Made by a program: the position numbers and the translations under genes. The notes beneath the pieces are model-generated. The model was not told the origin of the DNA and ran no database searches. It was given only the letters and a program-made list of their open reading frames with translations. Below, piece after piece: positions 52,311-63,964 of a DNA stretch of 64,000 nt. Each line of letters begins with the position of its first letter. Within the stretch, counting starts at the first letter, position 1. The stretch spans positions 1,488,001 through 1,552,000 of the forward strand of contig NZ_JAFMZQ010000001.1 of NCBI RefSeq assembly GCF_024436415.1. Reading direction: 5' to 3'. The DNA is from Pedobacter deserti (GTDB lineage Bacteria > Bacteroidota > Bacteroidia > Sphingobacteriales > Sphingobacteriaceae).

Positions 52311-53002
52311 TGGCTGTTGCTGAGCGCGATGTTCTTTATGAAGACAACCATCTTATTGCCATAAACAAGAGGTCGGGCGACATTGTCCAGGTTGATGAAA
52401 CGGGCGACGAGCCGCTGGACGAGCAAGTCAAAAAATACCTCGCTGTCAAATATAATAAACCTAACAGTGCATTTCTTGGTGTTGTACATCGACTGGACAG
52501 ACCGGTTAGTGGCGTAATTCTCTTTTCCAAGACAAGTAAAGCGCTTGAACGGATGAATGCTGTGTTCAAAAACAGGCAGGTAAAAAAGACTTATTGGGCC
52601 GTTGTAAGAAATAAGCCGGCCAAATTGTCTGGTACGCTGGTTCACTGGCTGGTAAAAAATCCCAAAAAAAATGTAGTGAGTGCTTATCAAAGCGAAGTAA
52701 GCGGCAGTCAGCGCGCTGAGCTGAGCTACCGACTTATTGGTGAACTCAATGGTTATTACCTTTTAGAGATTGACCCCCTTACCGGCAGATCCCATCAGAT
52801 CAGGGTTCAATTGTCTACCATGGGCTGTCCAATTGTTGGCGATAACAAATACGGCTATCCGCGGGGCAGCCGAAAAGGGAGTATCTGCCTACATGCCCGG
52901 CGCCTTCAATTTACCCATCCTGTAAAGAAAGAGCCGGTAGAGATATTTGCGAAGCTTCCTGAAGATGGTTTCTGGGATCGCTTTGAAGGTTTTGACAGTT
53001 AG
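52310..53002 (+). CDS. RluA family pseudouridine synthase
   Basis: A 230-residue protein with the catalytic aspartate in 'GVVHRLDRPVSGVILFSKTS' and supporting motifs 'NDNHLIAINK'-like start ('LYEDNHLIAINKRSG'), 'YLLEIDPLTGRSHQIRVQL' and 'GDNKYGYPRGSRKGSICLHA'. There is no N-terminal S4 domain, so it is the short form of the family. It isomerises uridine in rRNA or tRNA; the position is unknown. Operon with panB. Confidence 0.93.
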   Translation: MAVAERDVLYEDNHLIAINKRSGDIVQVDETGDEPLDEQVKKYLAVKYNKPNSAFLGVVHRLDRPVSGVILFSKTSKALERMNAVFKNRQVKKTYWAVVRNKPAKLSGTLVHWLVKNPKKNVVSAYQSEVSGSQRAELSYRLIGELNGYYLLEIDPLTGRSHQIRVQLSTMGCPIVGDNKYGYPRGSRKGSICLHARRLQFTHPVKKEPVEIFAKLPEDGFWDRFEGFDS

Positions 53003-53448
53003 TGGCAATCTGTTTTATCAAGCACAATATCTTTGCTAAAGCTTAGCTTAGATTTATCCTTAAATATAACTTTACCTCCCTGTTCCGTCATCTCTCCTGT
53101 GCCTTGAAGTAGTTGTTCAGCTTTTCGGAGGAAAACGATTTCCCGTACCGATTGCATGCCTTCTGACTGAAAAGTGTAGTCGCCCACTAGGGTGTCACCA
53201 TTCATCTTGCCCGTAAAGCTGCCGAGATTTTTATCCTTTTCATACCACTTGTAGTTAAGTTCACCATTGACATCATCATCTGACATGTTTAACTTCATTT
53301 CTACGGTATCCCGATCGCTTACCCACATGTAGCAAGCCGTATCGGTGTTATTTGTGATTGTGTCGTCGGTATGCTGACTTGATTTGTCGCTGGTGCAAGA
53401 AAAGAACAGCAGGCTTACAGAGGCCGGGAGAATCAAAGATTTATTCAT
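52999..53448 (-). CDS. Small lipoprotein, unknown function
   Basis: A 149-residue lipoprotein with lipobox 'SLLFFSCTSDK' (Cys18) and an acidic, Thr/Asp-rich linker. The C-terminal part 'GELNYKWYEKDKNLGSFTGK' and 'GDTLVGDYTFQSEGMQSVRE' resembles small beta-barrel lipoproteins found in many Bacteroidota. No function is known. Overlaps the convergent RluA gene by 4 nt. Confidence 0.8.
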   Translation of the reverse strand: MNKSLILPASVSLLFFSCTSDKSSQHTDDTITNNTDTACYMWVSDRDTVEMKLNMSDDDVNGELNYKWYEKDKNLGSFTGKMNGDTLVGDYTFQSEGMQSVREIVFLRKAEQLLQGTGEMTEQGGKVIFKDKSKLSFSKDIVLDKTDCH

Positions 53449-53508
53449 CGCGTAATAGTTTTGATACTGTTTTCACAGCAATTGGTCTGCCAAATCATTT
53501 ATATATGT

Positions 53509-53536
53509 CGCACAGCCATTGGCTTGTGCGTCTTTT
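53509..53536 (+). terminator. Plus-strand terminator hairpin
   Basis: CGCACAGCC (53509-53517), 3-nt loop, GGCTTGTGCG (53521-53530, one bulged T) and a T5 run. It lies 500 nt beyond panB-rluA, so it may end that transcript after antisense read-through of the lipoprotein gene, or a short RNA from a TAGTTTTG box at 53456-53463. Confidence 0.6.
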
Positions 53537-53601
53537 TAGATATCTTAGCATAATCATCGCCCTTCATGGTTCCTTATTGTTCTAAAAATGAATGACTTTT
53601 A

Positions 53602-55962
53602 ATGGACATAAAGAAGGTATTCCGTATATTTTTGCTGCTGATAACAGTATGCTGTCAGCCACTGACCGCACATACATCAGATCGTGTCGGCATTCCTGAG
53701 GCAAAAGACGGTATCCTGGATCTTCGAAAGTATTCTTTCAATCAAGAGATCGCGCTGAATGGGGAATGGAAATTTTATTGGCTGAAGCTTGTTAATCCTA
53801 AAACAGCAGCGGAAACCGGCGTAAAAGCGCGCTTCCCTTTTCGATGGGATGGGTACAATATGAATGGGGTGAAGCTCCCAAGCTTTGGTTACGCATCATA
53901 CAGACTTAGGGTGTTGCTGCCTGAAACGACTGAGCAGTTGCAATTGGCCATGCCCGATGTTTATTCTGCGTATACACTTTTCATCAACGGGGAAGAAGTG
54001 CTGTCGAATGGTCAGGTAAGTGATAACCCCGCCAAATTTATTCCTCACTGGCAGTATAAAGCGGTAGACATTGAGCAGGGAACCGATACGCTCGACCTCG
54101 TACTCTATATTGCCAATTTTGTGCATAGTAAGGGTGGGGTTAAAAAGCCAATACTGCTCGGACAAAAAATGCATCTGGAAAGTGAGCGGCAACAGGCAGA
54201 AGCAATAGATCTTGTGCTGACGGGGTGTTTGTTCATGGGCGGCCTGTTTTTTCTGGGGCTTTACGTGCTCAGTAACCGTGATAATGCCATTCTGTTGTTT
54301 TCGCTTTACTCAATAGTTTACAGCTACAGAATCGCTGGCATTGACAATTATGTTCTGCATTCTGTGTTTCCTGATATCAGCTGGTATCTTACTGTAAGAC
54401 TAGAGTACTGTACCTTATTTTTTGGCATTGGACTATTTGGCTTGTATACGAAGTTCTTGTATCCAAACCAGATGAACAAATACCTCGCAGCCATCATTAT
54501 TACCATATGTTTTGGATTTGCTATCATCTCTCTCGTAACACCGCCGTTGATTTTCACGAGACTGATTAACCCCTTTTTGCTTGTGATGGTCTTTTGCATC
54601 GTTTATATACCCTATGTGTATATAGCCGCCTACCGTGCACGCAGGCCTGGCGCGGCCTATGCCTTGGCAAGTTCGGTGGCATTAATGTCGATATTTACCA
54701 TATCGCTCCTTCATTACTGGACGATCATTCCTCAGTTGCAACTCGTTAGTTTCGCCGGCTATATCAGTTTCTTTTTCCTGCAATCGCTTGTATTATCGCA
54801 TCGTGTGTCATACATTCTGAAAGAGGCACGGCAACAGGCTGAAACAGGACTGAAAGTGAAAACAGATTTTCTAAGTACGATGAGCCATGAAATACGTACG
54901 CCGCTCAACTCTGTTATCGGAATGAGCCATCTTATGCTTAAAAATAATCCTCGCGAAGATCAGGTAAAGCAGTTGGACGTATTGCTGTTTTCTGCTAATC
55001 ATCTGCTTTCGATAGTTAACGACATTTTGGATTACAACAAGATTGAAGCCGGAATGGCTAAGTTCGAGTACGTGGAAATGGATATTATTTCCCTGGCAGA
55101 AAACGTACTCTCCGGGTTGCAAATTCAGGCTCAGCGCAAGGGAATAAGCCTGACCGCCAAGTTAGATAGCCGCATCAGCTTTAAGTTGATCGGTGATCCA
55201 ACCCGAACTTCACAGGTTATCACTAATCTGGTGCATAACGCAATTAAATTTACCAAGGAGGGCGGTGTAGAACTTCGTGTTGATCTTGAAGAAGAAACCG
55301 AGACGGCGGTCTGGCTCCGCGTCAGTGTTGCAGATACAGGTATTGGCATATCTCCCGATCACCAGCACATTATCTTCGACCGTTTTACACAGGCTGACTC
55401 CTCAACATCAAGAAGTTTCGGCGGTACCGGTTTGGGCCTCTCCATTTGTAAAAGAATTCTGGAGTTGCAAGGTGCAAAGCTTGAGGTTTCCAGTGAAGAA
55501 GGAAGAGGATCGGTGTTTTATTTCCGCCAGCGCTTTGATCGTGGTTCTAATGCGGCGGCTCAGCCTCCTGCAGTTGAACTCAGAAAAGAGAGGTCGCTGG
55601 CTGGCGTGGAGATTTTACTGGTAGAGGACAATCCACTCAATGTGAAAGTGGCTCAGGGATTTTTAAGCAGCTGGGGCGCTCATGTAGACCTGGCAGTAAA
55701 CGGAAAGGAAGCGCTCGATCTTGTAGACCCAGGCAAGCACAAGGTGGTTCTTATGGATTTACATATGCCCGTTATGGATGGGTATCAATCGGCCCGCGAA
55801 ATGCGAAGCAGAGGTGTAAATATCCCAATTATCGCATTAACCGCTAATTTGCCAGATGAGATTAAAGACCAGATTGTGATGTCGGGAATTAATGATGTGG
55901 TGGTAAAACCCTTCCTCCCTGAAATCTTGCTTTCAATGATTACGCGCTACGTAAGGAAGTGA
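53602..55962 (+). CDS. Hybrid sensor histidine kinase with 7TM-type sensor
   Basis: A 786-residue protein. Order: signal peptide, periplasmic sugar-binding-like beta domain (about residues 30-190), about seven transmembrane helices (about 205-405), coiled linker, HisKA with 'FLSTMSHEIRTPLNSVIGMS' (His429), HATPase with 'GDPTRTSQVITNLVHNAIKF', 'VADTGIGIS' and 'FGGTGLGLSI', and a C-terminal receiver with 'VVLMDLHMPVMDGY' (Asp719). This is a hybrid kinase of the 7TMR-DISM type. The output must pass to a separate histidine-phosphotransfer or regulator protein. The signal is unknown. Its end overlaps the amine oxidase gene by 23 nt. Confidence 0.94.
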   Translation: MDIKKVFRIFLLLITVCCQPLTAHTSDRVGIPEAKDGILDLRKYSFNQEIALNGEWKFYWLKLVNPKTAAETGVKARFPFRWDGYNMNGVKLPSFGYASYRLRVLLPETTEQLQLAMPDVYSAYTLFINGEEVLSNGQVSDNPAKFIPHWQYKAVDIEQGTDTLDLVLYIANFVHSKGGVKKPILLGQKMHLESERQQAEAIDLVLTGCLFMGGLFFLGLYVLSNRDNAILLFSLYSIVYSYRIAGIDNYVLHSVFPDISWYLTVRLEYCTLFFGIGLFGLYTKFLYPNQMNKYLAAIIITICFGFAIISLVTPPLIFTRLINPFLLVMVFCIVYIPYVYIAAYRARRPGAAYALASSVALMSIFTISLLHYWTIIPQLQLVSFAGYISFFFLQSLVLSHRVSYILKEARQQAETGLKVKTDFLSTMSHEIRTPLNSVIGMSHLMLKNNPREDQVKQLDVLLFSANHLLSIVNDILDYNKIEAGMAKFEYVEMDIISLAENVLSGLQIQAQRKGISLTAKLDSRISFKLIGDPTRTSQVITNLVHNAIKFTKEGGVELRVDLEEETETAVWLRVSVADTGIGISPDHQHIIFDRFTQADSSTSRSFGGTGLGLSICKRILELQGAKLEVSSEEGRGSVFYFRQRFDRGSNAAAQPPAVELRKERSLAGVEILLVEDNPLNVKVAQGFLSSWGAHVDLAVNGKEALDLVDPGKHKVVLMDLHMPVMDGYQSAREMRSRGVNIPIIALTANLPDEIKDQIVMSGINDVVVKPFLPEILLSMITRYVRK

Positions 55963-57205
55963 TCATCTGTGTTACCATTGCTTTGGCACTGAGCAGGGCT
56001 GCTTCCACAGTGCCCGAAAATTCATTTGAAAGCGCTTCGCCGGCGAAATAAATTTTGTCTGCAACAGGTGTGTTGAGCAGCCTTCTTGCGCTGGTGGTGC
56101 GTGGTGTCGGGTAGCTGTACGCGCCATAGATCCATTTATGTTGCTCCCAGTTTGCGATCGCCATAGCCTGGAGATGGCTTTTCACCCTTGCCTCCGACAT
56201 GCCGAGAGTTCCGGCCAGCGATCTCAGTGCGACCTGCTTCAACTCCTGTTCGGGCAGTTTACTTAATTCTTTTGCATAATTGCCTCCGGCCCATCCGGTA
56301 AGTATATTGCTGGTGTAGGGAAGTTGGGTCCACCAGGTTTGTATCGCTTGGTCACTAAAAAGGAATGCCGCATCTTTTGGCCAAATGGGCGTGGAGAAGG
56401 AGGCAAATATTTTTATAGCCGCTCCAAAGCCAATATCCCCGGCTGCTTTTTTGTAATCATTTAACGGCGGGAAAAAGGAGAGTTTCGTGTTCTCGTCGGT
56501 GTCCGTCAGTCGGGCAAGCGGAACAGTCACAAGAACCTTGTGGGCAGAATACGTTTGCATGGCAGTACGTACCTCGCAAAGTTCTCCGTCCCAGTTAATA
56601 TTCCTGACACAACAATCTGCATGAAGCTGCACGCCAAGCTTAACGCATCGCTCTATAAGGTATGCTGCCAGCACACCATATCCGGGGCTGATCTGGTAGG
56701 TACGGTCTTCTTCCGACCACTCCTTGTACAAAGCTTTAACACTTATTCTGTCTGGGTCGGCTGTATCATAACCTTCTGCATACCGTATCGTTTCAGCCCT
56801 TAGTTCTTTACATTCAGGATGCTTGAAGTGGGTGTTTAGGAACTCCACCAGCGTCATGTCTCTTTCTATCTGGCTCATGGCTTCAAGCAATCCATCCCAA
56901 CCCTCTATCATCATTTCAGATCGAAGCAGTTCACCTTTCCTTGCCCGATAGGTTGTGCCGTTCACCTCCCTGTAAGATATTCCAGCCTCCTTCAATAAAG
57001 AGAATGTAAGATCAGCTTCGCCATGTATAAATTCAGCACCATATTTAAGGATCGAACTAAACCCTTCCCTTTTCAAATCCAAAATGCGACCACCGAAACG
57101 ATCGGAAGCTTCAAGGATAGTTACTTCATACAATTCACCAAGCAGACTGGCAGCATATAGCCCAGATATACCGCCGCCGACTATTATCACAGATTGCTTA
57201 TCCAT
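55940..57205 (-). CDS. FAD-dependent amine oxidase
   Basis: A 421-residue flavoprotein: dinucleotide-binding 'SVIIVGGGISGLYAASLLGE', 'TILEASDRFGGRI', 'YGAEFIHGEADLTF' and near the C-terminus 'KIYFAGEALSNEFSGTVEAA', typical of monoamine-oxidase-type enzymes. It oxidises an unknown amine. There is no signal peptide. It starts 1 nt after the stop of the TonB-dependent receptor gene and so is the second gene of that unit. Confidence 0.93.
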   Translation of the reverse strand: MDKQSVIIVGGGISGLYAASLLGELYEVTILEASDRFGGRILDLKREGFSSILKYGAEFIHGEADLTFSLLKEAGISYREVNGTTYRARKGELLRSEMMIEGWDGLLEAMSQIERDMTLVEFLNTHFKHPECKELRAETIRYAEGYDTADPDRISVKALYKEWSEEDRTYQISPGYGVLAAYLIERCVKLGVQLHADCCVRNINWDGELCEVRTAMQTYSAHKVLVTVPLARLTDTDENTKLSFFPPLNDYKKAAGDIGFGAAIKIFASFSTPIWPKDAAFLFSDQAIQTWWTQLPYTSNILTGWAGGNYAKELSKLPEQELKQVALRSLAGTLGMSEARVKSHLQAMAIANWEQHKWIYGAYSYPTPRTTSARRLLNTPVADKIYFAGEALSNEFSGTVEAALLSAKAMVTQMITSLRSA

Positions 57206-59248
57206 TTAAAGTTTAACAGATAAACCGGCATAGAAGTTTCTTTTTGCAGCGGCGTTGAAATATCTGCCTCCGAAAGCGTTCAGGTCATTTCCCAAACTGT
57301 ACTGCTGATTAAGAAGGTTATCTGCCCCAACGTACAGAACAATTGGTGTACTACCGGCCCGAAAGGTTTTTGCAGCTTTGGCTTGTACAAGATGATATTT
57401 GGCGCCAAAGATGGTATTTGCGTCGTTTAGCGGGATGGAAGATGTGTACAGATGCTGTAAGAACAAACTGTACTGACCAGATAATACCAGATCGGCGCTT
57501 GCTGAAGAAACAGTTTTAGGTACACCGGTAAGCATGTTACCCGAATAATCGTTTCCAGCATTTGAGTACCCACGGAAACAGAAGTGACTAAGCGTCCACG
57601 AATTTCGTACCTGAAGAGATAGCAGCAAGCCAGAGGAACGGGGTGGCAAAAGCCATAATGACATACTTGTTTCAAGGCCTTCTTGCCTTGTACCGCCGGA
57701 ATTTATAAAATACTCAGTGTCCGCGGCGTCCACACGTCTTACGATTGCCGCTCTAAGCTGATAAAAGAAATAATTCAAGTCAATTTCCAATTTTCGGTTT
57801 GCCGACCTGTAGTTAATCCCTCCTTCCGTATTCCAGCCATGCTCAGCTTCCAGTCCGGTATTCACCAGCTGGTTTGAGGCGCGAACTTCTGCCAGGGTGG
57901 GTGGGGAGTAGCCCCGGCTGGCGGAAGCTCTGAGGGTAAGGTTGTCATTTCTACGGTAGGAAACAGCCAGACGCGGCATTATCTGCTTATCAAAACTTAT
58001 TTTTTCACGACCCGAGGGCGTGGGCATCAGCGTTTGGAAATGGTAGTTGAAAAGATTTAGACTTGTTGAAAGTTCGACAAGCACCTTGTTATGTAGGTCG
58101 AAACTAACCTGAGCGAAAGCAAAATTCGAATGTGCTGTCAGATCATCGGCCGACTGCTGCGGTCCTCGCAGACCTCCGTAATTATCGTAATTGTCGACGT
58201 CCGAGCGTGTGCGCGTTCCTTCTATTCCGAGATTAGCGTTGATGCTGACTTCGGATAATTCCCTTGTATATTCCAGGTAAGTACGCAAACCAAGGCTTTG
58301 TTCCTTGCGTGTTTCAAAGTTGGTGATGAAAGGATTTTTGAAATCGGTATGTGACCCATAAACACTGATCAAATATCTTAGGTCTTTACCGATCAGCCAA
58401 TTGTTGGATACGCCTCCGTAAAATGTCCGGCTATAAATTCCTGCCTTCTGTTCTGCCGCACCAGGGGTGGTGCCTGTTGCTGGTCTCGACGCTCTCGGAT
58501 TTAAAGTAAATTGCTGGGCAGTTAGTCCGCCCGGCGTCTGGTACTCCAGGTCAGAATAGAAGGCGAAAACTTTTAGAACTGCGTCGGTACTATAACGGAA
58601 CTCATGCAGAGCCTGAATGTACTTTCGTTCCATGGCACTATGATCCCGGTACCCGTCACTCCGCTGGTAAGCCTGAGTCAGCCTCAGTTTATAACGATCG
58701 GAGGTCAGGCTATAGCCAGCCGATTGCCTGAAAAGCCCGAACGACCCAGCTTCAATACTAACCGAAGGGCCTTCTGAATTGTTACCTGGGTCAACAAGGA
58801 TCACGCCGCCTGAATTAGCGCCATATACACTGCTTTGGGGCCCTTTCAGTATTTGGATTCCCGATATTGCCGCCGCGTCGATCGCGTTAAGGTAACTGTT
58901 GCCGCCCGCATCAGTCAATGGGAACTCGTCTAAATAGATTTTTACATTTCTAACACCAAACGGCGAACGCAGTAGACTTCCGCGGATGGAGAGCCGGTAA
59001 CTACCAGGAGAACGCTCGTCCATCCGGATCCCAGGCAAAGTGTTCATGGCCGACACCAGCGAGCTGGAGGGCTGCCTGCTCAATGCGGTCGAATCAATTA
59101 AGCTTATCGATCCTGTGCTTCTCTGGAGTGTCTGCTCGGAAAAGTAGGGCCGTACTACGATTTCCCTCAGGGTTTTACTTGTGTCTGACTGCGCGCTGGT
59201 GGAAGTCGCCCAAAAGGCAAAAAGCCATACACTTGTTATTCTTTTCAT
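57206..59248 (-). CDS. TonB-dependent outer-membrane receptor
   Basis: A 680-residue protein with signal peptide (to 'TSTSAQ', about residue 20). The plug domain (about 25-155) shows 'LREIVVRPYF', 'VSAMNTLPGIRMDERSPGSY' and 'GIQILKGPQSSVYGANSGGV'; the remaining residues form the beta barrel and end 'RNFYAGLSVKL'. There is no SusD partner, so it is probably a classic siderophore/vitamin-type or small-molecule receptor. The linked amine oxidase suggests an amine-containing ligand. A 22-bp palindrome lies upstream. Confidence 0.94.
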   Translation of the reverse strand: MKRITSVWLFAFWATSTSAQSDTSKTLREIVVRPYFSEQTLQRSTGSISLIDSTALSRQPSSSLVSAMNTLPGIRMDERSPGSYRLSIRGSLLRSPFGVRNVKIYLDEFPLTDAGGNSYLNAIDAAAISGIQILKGPQSSVYGANSGGVILVDPGNNSEGPSVSIEAGSFGLFRQSAGYSLTSDRYKLRLTQAYQRSDGYRDHSAMERKYIQALHEFRYSTDAVLKVFAFYSDLEYQTPGGLTAQQFTLNPRASRPATGTTPGAAEQKAGIYSRTFYGGVSNNWLIGKDLRYLISVYGSHTDFKNPFITNFETRKEQSLGLRTYLEYTRELSEVSINANLGIEGTRTRSDVDNYDNYGGLRGPQQSADDLTAHSNFAFAQVSFDLHNKVLVELSTSLNLFNYHFQTLMPTPSGREKISFDKQIMPRLAVSYRRNDNLTLRASASRGYSPPTLAEVRASNQLVNTGLEAEHGWNTEGGINYRSANRKLEIDLNYFFYQLRAAIVRRVDAADTEYFINSGGTRQEGLETSMSLWLLPPRSSGLLLSLQVRNSWTLSHFCFRGYSNAGNDYSGNMLTGVPKTVSSASADLVLSGQYSLFLQHLYTSSIPLNDANTIFGAKYHLVQAKAAKTFRAGSTPIVLYVGADNLLNQQYSLGNDLNAFGGRYFNAAAKRNFYAGLSVKL

Positions 59249-59274
59249 CTGTTTATTTATATCTTTAACCGGTT

Positions 59275-59296
59275 TTTATCAAAGGAGTTTGATAAA
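59275..59296. promoter_or_regulatory. Perfect inverted repeat between the TonB receptor and icd genes
   Basis: TTTATCAAA (59275-59283), 4 nt, TTTGATAAA (59288-59296): a perfect 9-bp repeat 27 nt upstream of the receptor gene and 39 nt upstream of icd. Spacing and symmetry fit a dimeric regulator site. Confidence 0.5.
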
Positions 59297-59299
59297 TAA

Positions 59300-61561
<2,262 letters not shown>

Positions 61562-61583
61562 TTCCCTTCATTATTAAAGTTTG

Positions 61584-61618
61584 AAGCCCGCCTATCTGTA
61601 CCATAGGCGGGCTTTTTT
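61584..61618 (+). terminator. Terminator of icd
   Basis: Perfect 12-bp stem (61584-61595 with 61603-61614), 7-nt loop, T6 tail. Confidence 0.9.
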
Positions 61619-61669
61619 GCGGCAAACAAAGTGGTCTGGTCGGGCGTTATCTATTCAAAACAGACAACT

Positions 61670-62092
61670 ATGAACACAGAAAACAATAAAGAACATTTTA
61701 AGGAGCCTGCGCGCGATCTCATCCATCGTGACGATCTGGGAGAAACCCGGGATTTCGAGAACCTTTCTTTCGACAAGGACAAAAACACATTTGAAGTTGA
61801 TGTTAAAGGAGATGACAAGGATTACGATCATCCTTTTGGATATGAAGTGCCGTCTGATAATGGGGCAGATTTTGACTCGACCTTTGATGAGGCCAATCCC
61901 TATATAGGTGATGAATATGCTGATAAGGAAACTCAGGCTGAGAAAACTCTGGAGCAACTTGGGATGCATGTAGACGAAGGTGAAAGCGTTGTTTTAGATC
62001 CTGAAGATGAGTTCCTTGCGCGGACGCCAGAGGATGAGCGCGACGACCTCGATGAAGAGGGCTATCCGATAAATGACCGGCCGGTCAGTTAA
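61670..62092 (+). CDS. Acidic, probably disordered protein, unknown
   Basis: A 140-residue protein from the ATG at 61670. It is strongly acidic and low in hydrophobic residues ('HRDDLGETRDFENLSFDKD', 'DYDHPFGYEVPSDNGADFD', 'GEDPEDEFLART'-like end), which predicts an extended or disordered chain. No domain is recognised. Convergent with dnaX (4-nt overlap). Confidence 0.65.
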   Translation: MNTENNKEHFKEPARDLIHRDDLGETRDFENLSFDKDKNTFEVDVKGDDKDYDHPFGYEVPSDNGADFDSTFDEANPYIGDEYADKETQAEKTLEQLGMHVDEGESVVLDPEDEFLARTPEDERDDLDEEGYPINDRPVS

Positions 62093-63867
62093 CTGTTGAT
62101 GTCGAGGTTGAACATCCGGCGCAGGTCTTCCAGTTTCGGGTTCTTTTCTACCAGGTACTGATAGCGCTCTGTGCTGGTGTAAAGCCTGTTAACCACGGGC
62201 CTGACGATCTGCTTTGCTTTAACGGTAACATTAAAGTTTTTTAAGCGTGGCCGTAAGAAGTTTAGCAGGTCGATCATTTCATCATGCAGCAGACCCTCCT
62301 GAATTTTATGTTCTACATGCACGGTTATTTCTTCAGGCCGATCTAAAACCGGATCGTCACTGGTAAGCAGAGTATATACATTTATCTTACCCTTCTCTTT
62401 CACAAGCGATGCATATTCTTTCCAATGAACAAGCAATTGATCGAAAGTGAAGGGCTCAGCATCGTTCCCGGTCAGATATTTAGGTTCTTTATCGTTATCA
62501 CCACTGGCGATACTTTCAAGATCTGTTAAAGAAGGGATGAGCATGGAAGCCTTAGAAGTTCCGGCTGATGGTTTTAGCGCAATTTTATTCTGGGGCGGCG
62601 CAGGAGTGGCGGGGCCAGGTACATTCTTTGAAACCGCTGAGTCGGGTACTACTGATGTTTTTTCCAGAACTGACTCGACTTTTTTTATTTCCTCAGTGAC
62701 TAAATTCGTTTTTTTTTTAATCTGAGCATTGTCAGTGTCTGTGTGTGCTGCAAGAGGTTGAGACAACCTGACCACTGATTCTATATGACACATTTTTATG
62801 AGCGTAAGCTCCACCTGAAGGCGCTGATTCTTGCTGTTTTTATAGTTAAGATCACACTGATTGGCAAGATTGAGTGCCGTTAGTATAAACGATGCTGACA
62901 GAGCTTGACCCTGACTGATATATTTTTGTTTGATGTTCTCACTTACTTCCAGCAATTTGGTTGTCTGTGGATCTTTAGATACCAAGAGGTTGCGAAGATG
63001 ACTTGCCAGGCCGTTGATAAAATTATTTCCGTCGAAGCCGTTATTTAATATTTCATCGAAAAGCACCAATGCACCGCTTATATCGGAAGAAACCAGCGAT
63101 TGCGTCAGTTTAAAATAGTAATCGTAATCAAGAATATTCAGGTTCTCAATTACAGATTTATAAGTAAGATTCCGATTGGTGTAACTAACAATCTGATCGA
63201 ACATGGACAGGGCATCCCGTAATCCACCGTCAGCTTTTTGCGCAATAATATGGAGCCCGTCAGGTTCCGCAATAATGTTTTCCCGCTTGGCAATCCTGCC
63301 CAGATGTTCCGAAATATCTTCAACATGTATTCTGTTGAAGTCAAAAATCTGGCACCTGGATAAAATTGTCGGTAAAATCTTATGTTTTTCGGTGGTCGCT
63401 AAGATAAATATAGCATAAGATGGAGGTTCCTCGAGCGTTTTCAAAAAAGCATTAAATGCGCTTGCCGACAGCATGTGAACCTCATCAATAATATAAGTTT
63501 TGTACTTCCCCCCTTGTGGAGGTATGCGTACCTGTTCAATAAGGCTCCGAATGTCGTCTACCGAGTTATTGGAGGCAGCATCCAATTCATGAAAATTAAA
63601 CGAATGGCCGGTTTGAAAAGAAATACAGGATTCACATTCACCGCACGCCTCCTGATCAGCAGTAAGGGATGTGCAGTTAATGGTCTTCGCGAGAATCCTT
63701 GCACAGGTAGTTTTACCGACGCCACGCGGACCGCAAAAAAGGAACGCCTGGGCTAACTGATTGTTTTTGATGGCATTTTTAAGTGTGCCGGTAATGTGGT
63801 GTTGTCCAACAACCGTTTCGAAGGTTGCAGGACGGTATTTCCGGGCAGAAACTATGAAATTATCCAT
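62089..63867 (-). CDS. dnaX: DNA polymerase III subunit gamma/tau
   Basis: A 592-residue protein from MDNFIVSARKYRPATFETVV; the longer frame upstream is not needed. The AAA+ clamp-loader core has Walker A 'CGPRGVGKTTCARIL', the zinc cysteines 'CTSLTADQEACGECESC', Walker B 'IDEVHML' and sensor 'TILSRCQIFDF'. The C-terminal tau part (from about residue 390) is poorly conserved. An A10 run at codons 384-387 could yield a short gamma form. It loads the sliding clamp at replication forks. Confidence 0.96.
   Translation of the reverse strand: MDNFIVSARKYRPATFETVVGQHHITGTLKNAIKNNQLAQAFLFCGPRGVGKTTCARILAKTINCTSLTADQEACGECESCISFQTGHSFNFHELDAASNNSVDDIRSLIEQVRIPPQGGKYKTYIIDEVHMLSASAFNAFLKTLEEPPSYAIFILATTEKHKILPTILSRCQIFDFNRIHVEDISEHLGRIAKRENIIAEPDGLHIIAQKADGGLRDALSMFDQIVSYTNRNLTYKSVIENLNILDYDYYFKLTQSLVSSDISGALVLFDEILNNGFDGNNFINGLASHLRNLLVSKDPQTTKLLEVSENIKQKYISQGQALSASFILTALNLANQCDLNYKNSKNQRLQVELTLIKMCHIESVVRLSQPLAAHTDTDNAQIKKKTNLVTEEIKKVESVLEKTSVVPDSAVSKNVPGPATPAPPQNKIALKPSAGTSKASMLIPSLTDLESIASGDNDKEPKYLTGNDAEPFTFDQLLVHWKEYASLVKEKGKINVYTLLTSDDPVLDRPEEITVHVEHKIQEGLLHDEMIDLLNFLRPRLKNFNVTVKAKQIVRPVVNRLYTSTERYQYLVEKNPKLEDLRRMFNLDINS
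62709..62718 (-). other. dnaX: A10 slippage-prone tract inside dnaX
   Basis: Ten A (minus strand) encode Lys384-386 and start Thr387. One inserted A leads to a TGA after five further codons (about 391 aa); one deleted A leads to a TAG after two (about 388 aa). Both ends fall just after the clamp-loader core. Confidence 0.55.
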
Positions 63868-63964
63868 CGCAACGAAATTAAGAAATTTTGCGGAGGCTAA
63901 GCAGTCTGACATGGAATTTTTATTATTTTGGTCCCGGGTTAATCTAAATGCCCGAACGCATTTC

